DNA of 42,694 nucleotides from Oscillibacter sp. (GCA_022791135.1 JAAVYM010000020.1:73038-115731), one strand, 5' to 3'; numbered from the stretch's first letter, positions 6,991 to 14,607 are shown. Notes: a model not told the origin generated them from the sequence alone. A program made the numbers and translations.

Positions 6991-8769
6991 ATGGATCGGG
7001 TGGCAAATGAAAACAAACAGATACACATGGGCGGAAGCCGGACGAAAAAGGGCGGCGGCAACGCACTGCTCATCGCCCTGAGCCTGACCGCCGTCATTAT
7101 GGCGGGGGCTTACTCCGCCCTTTGCGCCTGGGCAGGGTCCCGGACCGTATTTTATCCCAATGAGACCATTCAGGGCGTGTCCGTCGGCGGGCTGTCCGTG
7201 GACCAGGCAGCCCAGGTGCTGGCCTCCTCTTTGCCGGGGCAGACGATCAGCGTCGCCACCGCCCAGAAGGCGGCGGCGGAGGGCTGGGCCGAGGAGGCCG
7301 AGCCGGCGTCCATCACCCTGGCCGAGCTGGGCTACACCACCGAGCGCTGCCAAGGTATCGCCCAGCGGCACTTCGACGAGCAGAGTTCCGCCCCCTTTTT
7401 CAGCCGGGGGGCGCGGGTGCTCTCCATTCTCACGGACTCCGGCGAGGGCGGGCTGAACCCGGAGGACCGGGATGAGGACATCTTTCAGGCGGGCGCGGCC
7501 CGTCTGGCGGAGGACATGGCCAGGGAACCCCAAAGCGGCAGCTATGAGGTGACCGACAGCGAAATCCTCCTGACCAAGCAGTCCAATGGCCGCCGCATCG
7601 GGGTCAACGCCCTGGCCGCCGCTTTGGACCGGGCCGTGTCCGCCGGGGAGCGATCCGTCCAGATCGAGTTCGACCGCCGGGAGGCGGAGGAGCTTTCCAT
7701 CCAGGACGTTTACAACGCCGTCTCCGGCGAGATGAAAAACGCCGGATATGACGCCGCCGCCGGTGCCATTATTCCGGAACAGATGGGAGCCTCCTTTGAC
7801 ACCGCCTCCGCCCAGCGGGCGCTGGCCTCCGCTGCTCCCGGCGAGACCATTTCCATCCCCGCCGACATCCAGATGCCCGAGATTACCGCCGAGGATCTGA
7901 AGGCCGTGCTCTTCCGGGACCTCCTGGGGGAGTGCACCACCCACGTGGGCGGCACCGCCGCCCGGGTGTCCAACGTGAAGCTGGCTTCCGCCGCCTTTGA
8001 CGGCACCGTGCTGAACAGCGGGGATATCTTTTCGTACAATGATACCGTGGGCCAGCGGACGGTGGAGAAGGGATACAAGGCTGCTCCCGCCTACGTCCAG
8101 GGGGAAACGGTGGACGAGATCGGCGGCGGCGTGTGCCAGCCCTCCTCCACGCTGTACTACGCGTGCCTGCTTGCCAATCTGGAGATCACGGAGCGCTACG
8201 CCCACCGCTACATCCCCAACTATATCACCCGGGGCATGGACGCCACTGTCTCCTGGGGTGGGCCGGACTACCGCTTTACCAACAACACAAAATATCCCAT
8301 TAAAGTCACCGCCAAGTATGAAAACGCCTACCTTACCGTCCAGATTTGGGGCACCAAGACCGACGATCTGACGGTGAAAATGACCTACGACACCCTGTCC
8401 ACCACGCCCTTCGAGGAGGTGGAGCAGCTGGATCCCACTTTGGCCCCCGGCGCGCGGCAGGTGAAGGTGACGCCCTACACGGGCTGCAAGGTCAAAACCT
8501 ACCGCAACGTGTTCGACGGCAGCGGGGCGCTGGTGTCCAGCGAGGTGGAGGCCATCAGCGACTACAAGTCCCGGAACCGGCTGGTTCTGGTCGGGCCTCC
8601 CAAGTCCGAGGGGGAGACTTCCACCCCTGCCATTCCCGGCACGCCGGCGGAGCAGAATCCCGATGTTCCCGCCGACATTCCCGCCAGCGGGCCTGCCGAG
8701 ATCCCGGCGGAGCCGCCGGTCCCGGAGGAACCCCCCGCCGTGGTGGTCATCCCCCCGTCGGAGGAATAG
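6991..8769 (+). CDS. Membrane-anchored VanW-domain cell-wall protein
   Basis: A 592-residue protein with a cytoplasmic N-terminus and one membrane helix at about residues 25-47. An extracellular part follows with two YoaR-like peptidoglycan-binding-4 type repeats (about 55-180 and 190-300), each opening with the N-T-I-x-G-V/x-V pattern or a relative of it. Next comes a VanW domain (about 310-450), marked by NSGDIFSYNDTVGQRT, GGGVCQPSSTLYYACL and RYIPNYITRGMDATVSW. The tail after about residue 540 is rich in Pro, Ala and Glu. VanW domains occur beside vancomycin-resistance genes but have no proven reaction; most copies, like this one, are not in a resistance cluster. A GGAGGG site precedes the ATG. 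Confidence 0.9.
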   Translation: MDRVANENKQIHMGGSRTKKGGGNALLIALSLTAVIMAGAYSALCAWAGSRTVFYPNETIQGVSVGGLSVDQAAQVLASSLPGQTISVATAQKAAAEGWAEEAEPASITLAELGYTTERCQGIAQRHFDEQSSAPFFSRGARVLSILTDSGEGGLNPEDRDEDIFQAGAARLAEDMAREPQSGSYEVTDSEILLTKQSNGRRIGVNALAAALDRAVSAGERSVQIEFDRREAEELSIQDVYNAVSGEMKNAGYDAAAGAIIPEQMGASFDTASAQRALASAAPGETISIPADIQMPEITAEDLKAVLFRDLLGECTTHVGGTAARVSNVKLASAAFDGTVLNSGDIFSYNDTVGQRTVEKGYKAAPAYVQGETVDEIGGGVCQPSSTLYYACLLANLEITERYAHRYIPNYITRGMDATVSWGGPDYRFTNNTKYPIKVTAKYENAYLTVQIWGTKTDDLTVKMTYDTLSTTPFEEVEQLDPTLAPGARQVKVTPYTGCKVKTYRNVFDGSGALVSSEVEAISDYKSRNRLVLVGPPKSEGETSTPAIPGTPAEQNPDVPADIPASGPAEIPAEPPVPEEPPAVVVIPPSEE

Positions 8770-8802
8770 GGGCGGGGTTTCGGAGAAAACCCATTCAAGG
8801 GC

Positions 8803-8839
8803 AAAGAGCGGCGTAGCTTCCACTACGCCGCTCTTTTTT
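8803..8839. terminator. Bidirectional terminator between convergent genes
   Basis: AAAGAGCGGCGTAG and CTACGCCGCTCTTT flank a short CTTCCA loop. T runs follow on the plus strand; on the minus strand the same stem ends in TTT. It separates the VanW gene from the HAD phosphatase, whose stop codon (8838-8840) overlaps it. Confidence 0.85.
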
Positions 8840-9506
8840 AATCCTCCGGCGGCGTCACTGACTCCGCCTCGAACATCTCCTCGAAGGTCTCTATGTAATA
8901 ATCCGCCAGGCGGCGCATCTCCGTCTGGTCCGGCTCCGAGGGGTCGTAAACCGCCGCTGTCCGGAAGCCCGCCGCCTTCGCCGTCTGGAGGGCGTGTAGG
9001 GCGTCTTCAAACACCACCGTGTCCTTTTTGTTGGACTGGAGGCGCCGCATGGCCCGCTCGTAGACCTCCGGGCCGTCCCGCTTGCTCTGGCCCGCCTCCT
9101 GGCTGGTGATGAGGCCCCGGAAAAAGCCGTCGATCCCCGCGCAGCGTAGGGCCGCCTCCGCCAGAGGACGGTCCGTGGCCGTGGCAACGTACATCCAGAC
9201 GCCCTCCACCTTCAGCAGGGAGAGGAACTTCACCACGCCGGGCTTTGGCTGGACGTGGTTCTGATAAAAATCCTCAATCTGCCCCCAGATCTCCGCCATC
9301 AGCTCCTCCACCGTACCCGGAAGGCCGCAGACCTCCTTGCAGTAGGCCGTCCCCTCCCGCAGCCCCAGGGACGCCACCTTCCGGTCCAGATCCGGCGGGA
9401 CCTCCTTCCCGTGGTTCCGGGCCAGGACGCTGGCCAGGGTGCGCCACATGCCCATGGAGTCCAGCAGCGTGCCGTCCATATCAAAAATCGCGCTTTGCAG
9501 TCTCAT
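8838..9506 (-). CDS. HAD-superfamily hydrolase, beta-phosphoglucomutase-like
   Basis: A 222-residue HAD phosphatase. Motif I is FDMDGTLLDS with the nucleophile Asp9 and the general acid Asp11. A helical C1 cap follows (about residues 15-85), then motif II near VATATDR, motif III Lys in QSKRDGPEVY (about 140), and motif IV VVFEDALHALQTAKAAGF. The layout is that of the phosphoglycolate phosphatase/beta-phosphoglucomutase group, so the substrate is a small phosphorylated metabolite that cannot be named from sequence. It lies 29 bases after the YnbB-like gene and is probably co-transcribed with it. Confidence 0.88.
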   Translation of the reverse strand: MRLQSAIFDMDGTLLDSMGMWRTLASVLARNHGKEVPPDLDRKVASLGLREGTAYCKEVCGLPGTVEELMAEIWGQIEDFYQNHVQPKPGVVKFLSLLKVEGVWMYVATATDRPLAEAALRCAGIDGFFRGLITSQEAGQSKRDGPEVYERAMRRLQSNKKDTVVFEDALHALQTAKAAGFRTAAVYDPSEPDQTEMRRLADYYIETFEEMFEAESVTPPED

Positions 9507-9535
9507 ATTTCCCTATCCTTCCCGCCTCCAGGACC

Positions 9536-10840
9536 TCACGCCGGCAGCTTCGCCAGGCCCGCGTCCACCAGCTTCTGTAAACTCATCAAGATACCGAGCT
9601 TCGCGTGATACCAGGTCAGCCCGCCTTGGAAATACACCGCGTAGGGCGGACGGATGGGGCCGTCGGCGGACAGCTCGATGCTGCTCCCCTGGACGAAGGC
9701 GCCCGCGGCCATAATGACCTCGCTGTCATAGCCCGGCATGGCCCACGGCTCCGGCGTCACGTAGCTGTCCACCGGTGCCGCCGCCTGGATCCCCTTGCAG
9801 AAAGCCACCATGGCCTCCCGGCTTCCCAGCGTCACCGCCTGGATGATGTCGTGCCGGTCCTCCGCCGCCCCGGGCACGCAGGGAAAGCCCAGCTTTTCAT
9901 ACACATTGGCGGCAAAAACGGCCCCCTTCAAGGCCCCCGCCACCACCGTAGGAGCCAAAAACAGCCCCTGGTAAAACGCGGGCATCAGCCCCAGGTTGGC
10001 TCCCACCTCCTGCCCCAGGCCGGGGGCGGAGAGGCGGTAGGCGCAGCGCTCCACGCACGCCCGGGTCCCGCAGATGTACCCGCCGATGGGCGCCAGGCCT
10101 CCGCCGGGGTTTTTGATCAGGCTTCCCACCACCAGGTCCGCCCCCACGTCCGAGGGTTCCAGGGTCTCCACAAACTCGCCGTAGCAATTGTCCACCATCA
10201 CCTTCACGTCCGGTTTCACGCCCTTGCAAAAGTCGATCAGCTCCCCAATCTGGGCCACGGAGAAGGTGGGGCGGGTGGCGTAGCCCTTGGAGCGCTGGAT
10301 GGTGATGAGCTTCGTGCGGCTGTTGATGGCGCTTTGGATTGCGGCATAGTCAAAGCTGCCATCCGGCGTCAGGTCCGCCTGGGCGTAGGTGACGCCGTAC
10401 TCCTTCAGGGAGCAGCGGCTCTCCCGGATGCCGATGACCTCCTCCAGCGTGTCATAGGGCGCACCTACCGGAGAGAGCAGCTCGTCCCCCGGCAGGAGGT
10501 TCGCGGACAACGCCACGGCCAGGGCGTGGGTGCCGCAGGTGATCTGGGGCCGGACCAGGGCGGCCTGAGTATGGAAGACGTCGGCGTAGACCCGCTCCAG
10601 GTTGTCCCGCCCCTCGTCGTCGTAGCCGTAACCGGTGGTGGCGGCGAAGTGGGCGGCGTTCACCCGGTTTTTCTGCATCGCCGCCAGGACCTTTCCCTGG
10701 TTGTATTCCGCCACGCGGTCCATCGCCCCGAAGCGGGGGCGGAGGGACTCCAGCACCGCCTCCCCATACGCATAGACCGGGGAGCTGACGCCCAGGGTGT
10801 GATAGATACCCTCTAATTCCATGGGGTTTTTCAATTCCAT
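9536..10840 (-). CDS. YnbB-like PLP-dependent lyase (methionine gamma-lyase family, 'aluminium resistance' family)
   Basis: A 434-residue fold-type I PLP enzyme of the YnbB group. Recognisable blocks are KVLAAMQKNRVNAAHFAATTGYGYDDEGR, PQITCGTHALAVALSANLLPGDE, VMVDNCYGEFVE (the Asp that contacts the pyridine) and the PLP lysine in VGSLIKNPGGGLAPIGGY. The family is annotated as methionine gamma-lyase-like or aluminium resistance protein; the physiological substrate is unsettled. The ATG at 10840 follows AAGGAG. The first eleven residues contain a repeated MEL unit (MELKNPMELEG), so an internal ATG at 10822 is possible but lacks a site. It is transcribed from its own promoter at 10937-10965. Confidence 0.9.
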   Translation of the reverse strand: MELKNPMELEGIYHTLGVSSPVYAYGEAVLESLRPRFGAMDRVAEYNQGKVLAAMQKNRVNAAHFAATTGYGYDDEGRDNLERVYADVFHTQAALVRPQITCGTHALAVALSANLLPGDELLSPVGAPYDTLEEVIGIRESRCSLKEYGVTYAQADLTPDGSFDYAAIQSAINSRTKLITIQRSKGYATRPTFSVAQIGELIDFCKGVKPDVKVMVDNCYGEFVETLEPSDVGADLVVGSLIKNPGGGLAPIGGYICGTRACVERCAYRLSAPGLGQEVGANLGLMPAFYQGLFLAPTVVAGALKGAVFAANVYEKLGFPCVPGAAEDRHDIIQAVTLGSREAMVAFCKGIQAAAPVDSYVTPEPWAMPGYDSEVIMAAGAFVQGSSIELSADGPIRPPYAVYFQGGLTWYHAKLGILMSLQKLVDAGLAKLPA

Positions 10841-10936
10841 AGGGTTCTCCTTATCTCAAACATGAGCGGCCCCCAGCCTGGAGGAAGCGGCAAGCCCGCC
10901 GGACCTCCAAACACCCGCCCGTTTTCAGCCGCGTTT

Positions 10937-10965
10937 ACTATACCACAGCCGCCGCCTAATGGCAA
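10937..10965 (-). promoter_or_regulatory. Promoter of the ynbB-like/HAD unit
   Basis: On the minus strand TTGCCA (10965-10960), 17-base spacer, TATAGT (10942-10937), preceded by TGG, which makes an extended -10. It reads left toward the lyase gene. Confidence 0.75.
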
Positions 10966-10967
10966 GG

Positions 10968-10996
10968 TTGCTTTTCTTTTGAAAACCGTGTAGAAT
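10968..10996 (+). promoter_or_regulatory. Promoter of the dnaD/dnaI-like unit
   Basis: TTGCTT (10968-10973), 17-base spacer, TAGAAT (10991-10996). Its -35 is only two bases from the -35 of the divergent promoter. Confidence 0.65.
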
Positions 10997-11025
10997 AGCT
11001 TCTGGACACGGAGGAGGCTTCGCTG

Positions 11026-11054
11026 AATACGTTTCGTATTTTTTATATTTTATT
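11026..11054 (+). terminator. Weak hairpin plus T-rich tract in the dnaD leader (possible attenuator)
   Basis: AATACG (11026-11031), TTT loop, CGTATT (11035-11040), then an A/T tract beginning TTTTATATTTT. The six-base stem is weak. It lies between promoter and Shine-Dalgarno, so it would act as an attenuator if it works at all. Confidence 0.3.
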
Positions 11055-11074
11055 ATACAGAGAGGAGGGCCTTT

Positions 11075-12001
11075 ATGCCCAGCATCTTAGTCCATACGGC
11101 GGAGGAAGGGGTTACCCTGACCGCCCAGGCGGTCCGGCGGCTGCTGGAGCGGGGGGACGGGGACGCCGCCCTGCTGTATCTGGCCCTCTTACGCCATCAC
11201 GGCGGGACGCCGCCCCGGGCGCTGGCGGGAGAGCTGCGGTGGGACCGGGGCCGCATTGAGGCGGCGGATGCCGTCCTCCGGGAGCTGGGGCTGGTCGCCC
11301 CCCAGGAGCCGCCGCCGGAACCCGCCGATGAGCCGCCGTCCTACCAGCGCTCGGACGTGGCCGAAAAGCTGGAGCAGAGCGAGGAGTTTTGCCGCCTCAC
11401 CGCCGAGGTGGAGCGCCGTTTGGGCAAGCGCCTCACCACGCCGGACGTGGGGGTCCTGCTGGGGCTGTACGACTACCTGGGCCTTCCGGCGGACGTGATC
11501 TACCTCCTGGTCTGCCACTGTGCAGAGCGGCTGGCCCGCCGTCTGGGCGAAGGGCGCAAGCCCACTCTCCGCCAGATTGAGCGGGAGGGCTATGCCTGGG
11601 CCCGCCGGGGCATCGACACCCAAGCCGCCGCCGCCGCCTATCTCCGAAGCTACGCGGAGAGCCAGCAGGCCCTGCCCCAGTATATGCGGGCACTGCAGCT
11701 GGGGGACAGGCCCCCTGCCGCCACGGAGGAGAAATACCTCCTCCAGTGGCAGGAATGGGGGTTCCCGCCGGAGGCGGTGGCCCTGGCCTACGACAAGACG
11801 GTTTTGAAATGCCACGAGCTGAAATGGCCCTACTGCAACGGCATCCTGAAGCGCTGGCACGAGGCGGGGCTGCATTCCCTGGAGGAGATCGAGCGCCGGG
11901 ACGCCCGCCCCGCCCAGTCCCACCCTGCTCCCAAGGGCGGTCCGGAGGGCGGCAACGCCTGGATGCGCAAGTACATCGAACAGCGGGACAAGGGGGTATG
12001 A
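11075..12001 (+). CDS. DnaD-domain replication initiation/restart protein
   Basis: A 308-residue DnaD-like primosomal protein. The N-terminal 85 residues form a winged-helix (DDBH1-like) region, followed by a Pro/Glu-rich linker. Two DnaB_2/DnaD C-terminal helical modules occupy about 100-185 and 195-280. The second carries the motif YCNGILKRWHEAGL, matching the YxxxIxxxW signature needed for DNA binding in DnaD. In Firmicutes DnaD recruits the helicase loader to origins and stalled forks. The next gene, three bases downstream, is that loader, which supports the call. A GAGGAGGG site precedes the ATG. The protein is longer than Bacillus DnaD (232 residues). Confidence 0.9.
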   Translation: MPSILVHTAEEGVTLTAQAVRRLLERGDGDAALLYLALLRHHGGTPPRALAGELRWDRGRIEAADAVLRELGLVAPQEPPPEPADEPPSYQRSDVAEKLEQSEEFCRLTAEVERRLGKRLTTPDVGVLLGLYDYLGLPADVIYLLVCHCAERLARRLGEGRKPTLRQIEREGYAWARRGIDTQAAAAAYLRSYAESQQALPQYMRALQLGDRPPAATEEKYLLQWQEWGFPPEAVALAYDKTVLKCHELKWPYCNGILKRWHEAGLHSLEEIERRDARPAQSHPAPKGGPEGGNAWMRKYIEQRDKGV

Positions 12002-12004
12002 CGC

Positions 12005-13000
12005 ATGGCCTATGAGGGAAAAGTCCTCCGCCGGGCCGTCCAGCGCTTTGAGGCGGACCGCCGCCAGCGGGAGGAGCGATTTCAGCAGCGGCGGGAGGGC
12101 ATCTTCCGCCGGGAACCCCGCCTGGGGGAGATCGACCGGGAACTCCGGGCCACCATGAGCCGCCTGATCTCCGGGGCGCTCCGCTTCGGGACGGACCCCG
12201 GGCCGGCGGTGGAGTCCCTGCGCAAGCAGAATCTGGGGCTGCAGGAGGAGCGGGCCGTGCTGCTGGAGCGGATGGGCCTCCCGGCGGACTGCCTGGAGGA
12301 GAAGCCCGCCTGCCCCCTCTGCGGCGACACCGGCTACCGGGACGGCGGCATGTGCCGCTGCCTGGTGCATTATTGCGCCCGGGAGCAGCAAAAGGAGCTG
12401 AGCCGGATGCTGGATTTGGGCGGGCAAAGCTTTAACGCCTTTTCCCTGGAGTGGTACTCCGAGGAGGGAAGTCCCGAACTGGGCATCTCCCCCCGGGAGA
12501 ATATGGACTGGATCTTTCGGACCTGCAAGCGCTATGCCGCGTCCTTTGGCCCCGGCAGCGGCAGCCTGCTCCTCACTGGAGACCCGGGGCTGGGAAAGAC
12601 CTTCCTCTCCGCCGCCATCGCCCGGGAGGTCAGCGGAGACGGCTGTTCCGTGGTCTACGACACCGCCGCCCACATCTTTGACCGCTTCGAGGCCCGGAAG
12701 TTCGGCCGGGAGGCGGGGGAGGAGATCGACGCCGACGTGGAGCGGGTTTTTGACTGTGACCTGCTGATTCTGGACGACCTGGGCACGGAGATGACCACCG
12801 CTTTCGTCCAAAGCGCCCTCTACGCCATCGTCAACGGCCGGCTTTTGTCCCAGCGGGCCACCATCCTCAGCACAAACCTGAAGCTGGAGGAGCTGGGCCG
12901 CCGCTACGGCGCCCAGACCGCCTCCCGGGTGGAGGGGGAGTACCAAATCCTTCCTTTTTTCGGCGAGGATATCCGGAAACTGAAAAAGGAGCGGCGGTAG
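12005..13000 (+). CDS. Replicative helicase loader, DnaC/DnaI-like AAA+ ATPase
   Basis: A 331-residue loader. The N-terminal 110 residues are a long charged helix pair. A zinc-binding cluster CPLCGDTGYRDGGMCRC sits at about residues 101-117. The AAA+ domain follows with Walker A GDPGLGKTF (about 195), Walker B LLILDDLGTE (about 253) and the sensor region ATILSTNLKLEEL. This order, zinc cluster plus ATPase, is that of DnaI and phage DnaC loaders. The ATG comes three bases after the dnaD-like stop, so the two are coupled. It loads DnaB helicase on DNA with its DnaD partner. IstB is unlikely because there is no transposase. Confidence 0.92.
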   Translation: MAYEGKVLRRAVQRFEADRRQREERFQQRREGIFRREPRLGEIDRELRATMSRLISGALRFGTDPGPAVESLRKQNLGLQEERAVLLERMGLPADCLEEKPACPLCGDTGYRDGGMCRCLVHYCAREQQKELSRMLDLGGQSFNAFSLEWYSEEGSPELGISPRENMDWIFRTCKRYAASFGPGSGSLLLTGDPGLGKTFLSAAIAREVSGDGCSVVYDTAAHIFDRFEARKFGREAGEEIDADVERVFDCDLLILDDLGTEMTTAFVQSALYAIVNGRLLSQRATILSTNLKLEELGRRYGAQTASRVEGEYQILPFFGEDIRKLKKERR

Positions 13001-13049
13001 GGAGGTTTTCCCTGTGCCGGGAGTTTTGCTTGTCCCTTCGAAACGCAGC

Positions 13050-13086
13050 GCCCCACAACCCTAAAACGGGGGGCGGGGCACTGTGT
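13050..13086 (+). terminator. Weak terminator candidate after the loader gene
   Basis: GCCCC (13050-13054) pairs with GGGGC (13075-13079), with an inner CCC/GGG pairing, then ACTGTGTTTT. The stem is short and the T run interrupted. Confidence 0.3.
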
Positions 13087-13175
13087 TTTCTCTGGACGCT
13101 TAATCGCGGGGACGCAGCTTTTCAGCCGGAACCATGAGAAGCCGTATCAATCGGGATGCACAGGCGGATTGTCTT

Positions 13176-13835
13176 CTAAACGTTCCCTATCTGTCCTCCG
13201 CCTGCGGCTTCTCCCCGGACCCACTCCCGCCCCAGGGCCAGCGCCGCCGCTCCTGTCAACGCCCAGCCAAATACGCACGATGCCCAGAAACGGACCCCGC
13301 CCAGGTCCCACAGCGCCGCCCCCAACGCTGTAGCTGAGAGGATTCGGGGAAAGCTCCCCAGGACGCCCCCGGCAAAATAGGCGGGCCAGGGCGTTCCCGC
13401 GGCTCCCAGGCAGGCGCTCATCAGCTCGCCGGGCACTACCCCTGCCAGGCGGAGGAGAAAAACCTGCCGCCCGGTACAGCGAAGGTTTGCCAGCGCCTTG
13501 AGACGGGGCCAGCGGGCCTCCAGGGCAGCCAGATCCTCTTGCTGCCGCCTGGCCAGAAGGTAGGGCGCTGCCTGAGCTGCAGTTACGCCGCAGACGTTTA
13601 TCGCCAGCGCCGGCAGGAAGGGGAACAAAAGCCCTGCCGCTGCCTCCAGGACTGTGACGGGGATTGCCGCCGTCAGGCCCTTTCCCACGTACAGCGCCAA
13701 AAGGACCGCCATGGCCATCCCGGCCTGCCGGGACGTCCAGGCGGAAATGCGCTCCGCCGTCAGGACCGGGCGGAGAAGCCACAGCCCCGCCGCCAGGACT
13801 GGAAGCAACAGCAAAGGTCTGCGGCGTTTTTCCAG
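13176..13835 (-). CDS. TVP38/TMEM64 (VTT/DedA-like) membrane protein, probable CTG start
   Basis: A membrane protein of about 219 residues with five or six hydrophobic segments. The VTT-domain features are the LLFPFLPALAINVCGVTAAQAAPYLLAR stretch in the middle (residues about 80-110) and the RLAGVVPGELMSACLGAAGTP segment near 145-165, which fits the re-entrant loop region of TVP38/TMEM64 proteins. These are thought to move or scramble lipids. No in-frame ATG or GTG exists near the start. The AAAGGAGG site at about 13844-13851 is spaced eight bases from a CTG at 13835, which gives a positive N-terminus (LEKRRRPLLLL) before the first helix. TTG at 13814 is the alternative but has no site. Confidence 0.72.
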   Translation of the reverse strand: MEKRRRPLLLLPVLAAGLWLLRPVLTAERISAWTSRQAGMAMAVLLALYVGKGLTAAIPVTVLEAAAGLLFPFLPALAINVCGVTAAQAAPYLLARRQQEDLAALEARWPRLKALANLRCTGRQVFLLRLAGVVPGELMSACLGAAGTPWPAYFAGGVLGSFPRILSATALGAALWDLGGVRFWASCVFGWALTGAAALALGREWVRGEAAGGGQIGNV

Positions 13836-13956
13836 GGCAATCTCCTCCTTTCCAATTCACGCGGTACAAAGACGGGCAAGTTCCTGCCTAGCTTGTGCGT
13901 TTTGCTGGGTGGACAGGGGATCGCTTTGTGAAAATCGTAAAATTTCACAAAGACTA

Positions 13957-13985
13957 TTGACAGATTCAAATAAGTATTGTATATT
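13957..13985 (+). promoter_or_regulatory. Consensus promoter of the candidate RNA
   Basis: TTGACA (13957-13962), exactly 17 bases, TATATT (13980-13985). Transcription would start near 13992. This is among the best promoters in the window, yet no protein gene follows it before a terminator. Confidence 0.8.
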
Positions 13986-14010
13986 GTAACTACAGAAAGG
14001 GGTGAGTCCA

Positions 14011-14082
14011 GTGTACTGCAAAACACAAGTGCCCACGTCTTCCGTTGCCGTCCAGCGCTATGCTCCTTTCGCGCCAGCGTGA
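14011..14082 (+). CDS. Possible 23-residue peptide in the candidate RNA
   Basis: AAAGGGGTG stands at good distance before a GTG at 14011. The frame codes for MYCKTQVPTSSVAVQ plus eight residues ending APA and stops at TGA (14080-14082). It is neither hydrophobic nor strongly charged. It could be a leader peptide or chance. Confidence 0.25.
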   Translation: MYCKTQVPTSSVAVQRYAPFAPA

Positions 14083-14286
14083 TCTTAGGCAATTCCCAAA
14101 TACGAAACACCACTCATCATTCTGAGTCCAGCGGGACCAACTCGGTCGGCGCAAAATGTTTGTTTTATGGATTGGAAATCCCGGATCACCCACACCCCAT
14201 AAGCACCCCGGCGGGCGGCAGAGCATCTCCAACACAGTCAGAAAGTACGAGGTACGGACCAATGGACAATCCAATCAATGGTTGAA

Positions 14287-14326
14287 CCCCCCATTCGCCG
14301 ACGGAGCGGATGGGGGGATGTTTTTT
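14287..14326 (+). terminator. Terminator of the candidate RNA
   Basis: CCCCCCATTCGC and GCGGATGGGGGG form a 12-bp stem with one T-G pair and a seven-base loop (CGACGGA). ATG and TTTTTT follow. Confidence 0.85.
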
Positions 14327-14340
14327 GTGGACGGCTGCCT

Positions 14341-14502
14341 GGGACCTGTTCCCATAAGCCCAACCGCACAGCTTTTCGGCAAATTTTGCCGGCTGCCGCA
14401 TTAAAAATTTTTGACGTACACCAGTACGGCTGCAAATTTTCGCCTTGCATCCGGCGAAAATTTGCTCGAACATCCACGCGCCTGTCTTATGGGAACAGGC
14501 CC
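14341..14502. repeat. MITE-like element with terminal and nested inverted repeats
   Basis: The ends carry CCTGTTCCCATAAG (14345-14358) and its exact complement CTTATGGGAACAGG (14486-14499). Inside are a perfect 7-1-7 palindrome (CGGCAAA T TTTGCCG, 14377-14391), a CGTAC/GTACG hairpin (14415-14428) and a perfect 13-bp inverted repeat (GCAAATTTTCGCC, 14432-14444, with 14453-14465). It codes for nothing recognisable. Size, terminal repeats and nested hairpins fit a non-autonomous mobile element or a REP-like repeat. A target duplication is not clear. Confidence 0.65.
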
Positions 14503-14524
14503 TAGGGCGGCTTGCTCCGCACCG

Positions 14525-14552
14525 GCGGGCAGGAGTAAGTCCCGCTTTTTTT
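14525..14552 (+). terminator. Weak terminator after the repeat element
   Basis: GCGGG (14525-14529) and CCCGC (14541-14545) followed by seven T. The stem has only five pairs and an eleven-base loop. Confidence 0.4.
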
Positions 14553-14578
14553 ATTTCCGCGCTTGGCCCACGCCGCAT

Positions 14579-14607
14579 TTGACGATTTCTAAAAACAGGA
14601 GTATAAT
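14579..14607 (+). promoter_or_regulatory. Promoter of the cytidylate-kinase-like gene
   Basis: TTGACG (14579-14584), 17-base spacer, TATAAT (14602-14607), 27 bases before the ATG at 14635. The leader is therefore very short and just holds the AGAAAGGAGG site. Confidence 0.85.

Larger units (their letters stand above)
13992..14326 (+). ncRNA. Candidate 335-nt transcript, unknown noncoding RNA or small-peptide mRNA
   Basis: The unit is defined by a consensus promoter and a strong terminator. Its sequence does not match the conserved cores that I can recall for RNase P, tmRNA, SRP RNA, 6S RNA or T-box leaders. A GC of about 50 to 55 percent, lower than its neighbours, and the absence of a long coding frame with a start site suggest RNA. 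A 23-residue frame near its 5' end has a good ribosome site, so a short peptide is the other reading. Boundaries are inferred from the flanking signals. Confidence 0.4.

Noticed and set aside
6991-8769. VanW protein as a glycopeptide resistance gene
   Set aside because: No vanA/B ligase, vanH, vanX or regulator pair is nearby, and VanW domains are common in ordinary Clostridia wall proteins.
6652-8823. A 723-codon open frame antisense to the parB end and VanW gene
   Set aside because: It is a shadow of GC-rich codons: low-complexity Gly/Arg/His/Ala protein, no start site, and the plus strand has a clear VanW family protein.
11189-12946. A 585-codon minus-strand frame opposite the dnaD/dnaI-like genes
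   Set aside because: Antisense shadow of two well-supported genes; composition is Gly/Ala/His-rich without motifs.
14216-14275. A short GTACGAGGTACGG segment resembling group II intron domain V
   Set aside because: The conserved AGC start, GAAA tetraloop stem and pairing of domain V are not formed, and there is no reverse transcriptase or GUGYG start.
14156-14404. An 82-codon plus frame through the noncoding block
   Set aside because: It has no ribosome site and runs straight through the terminator stem at 14287-14326 into the repeat element, so coding is unlikely.
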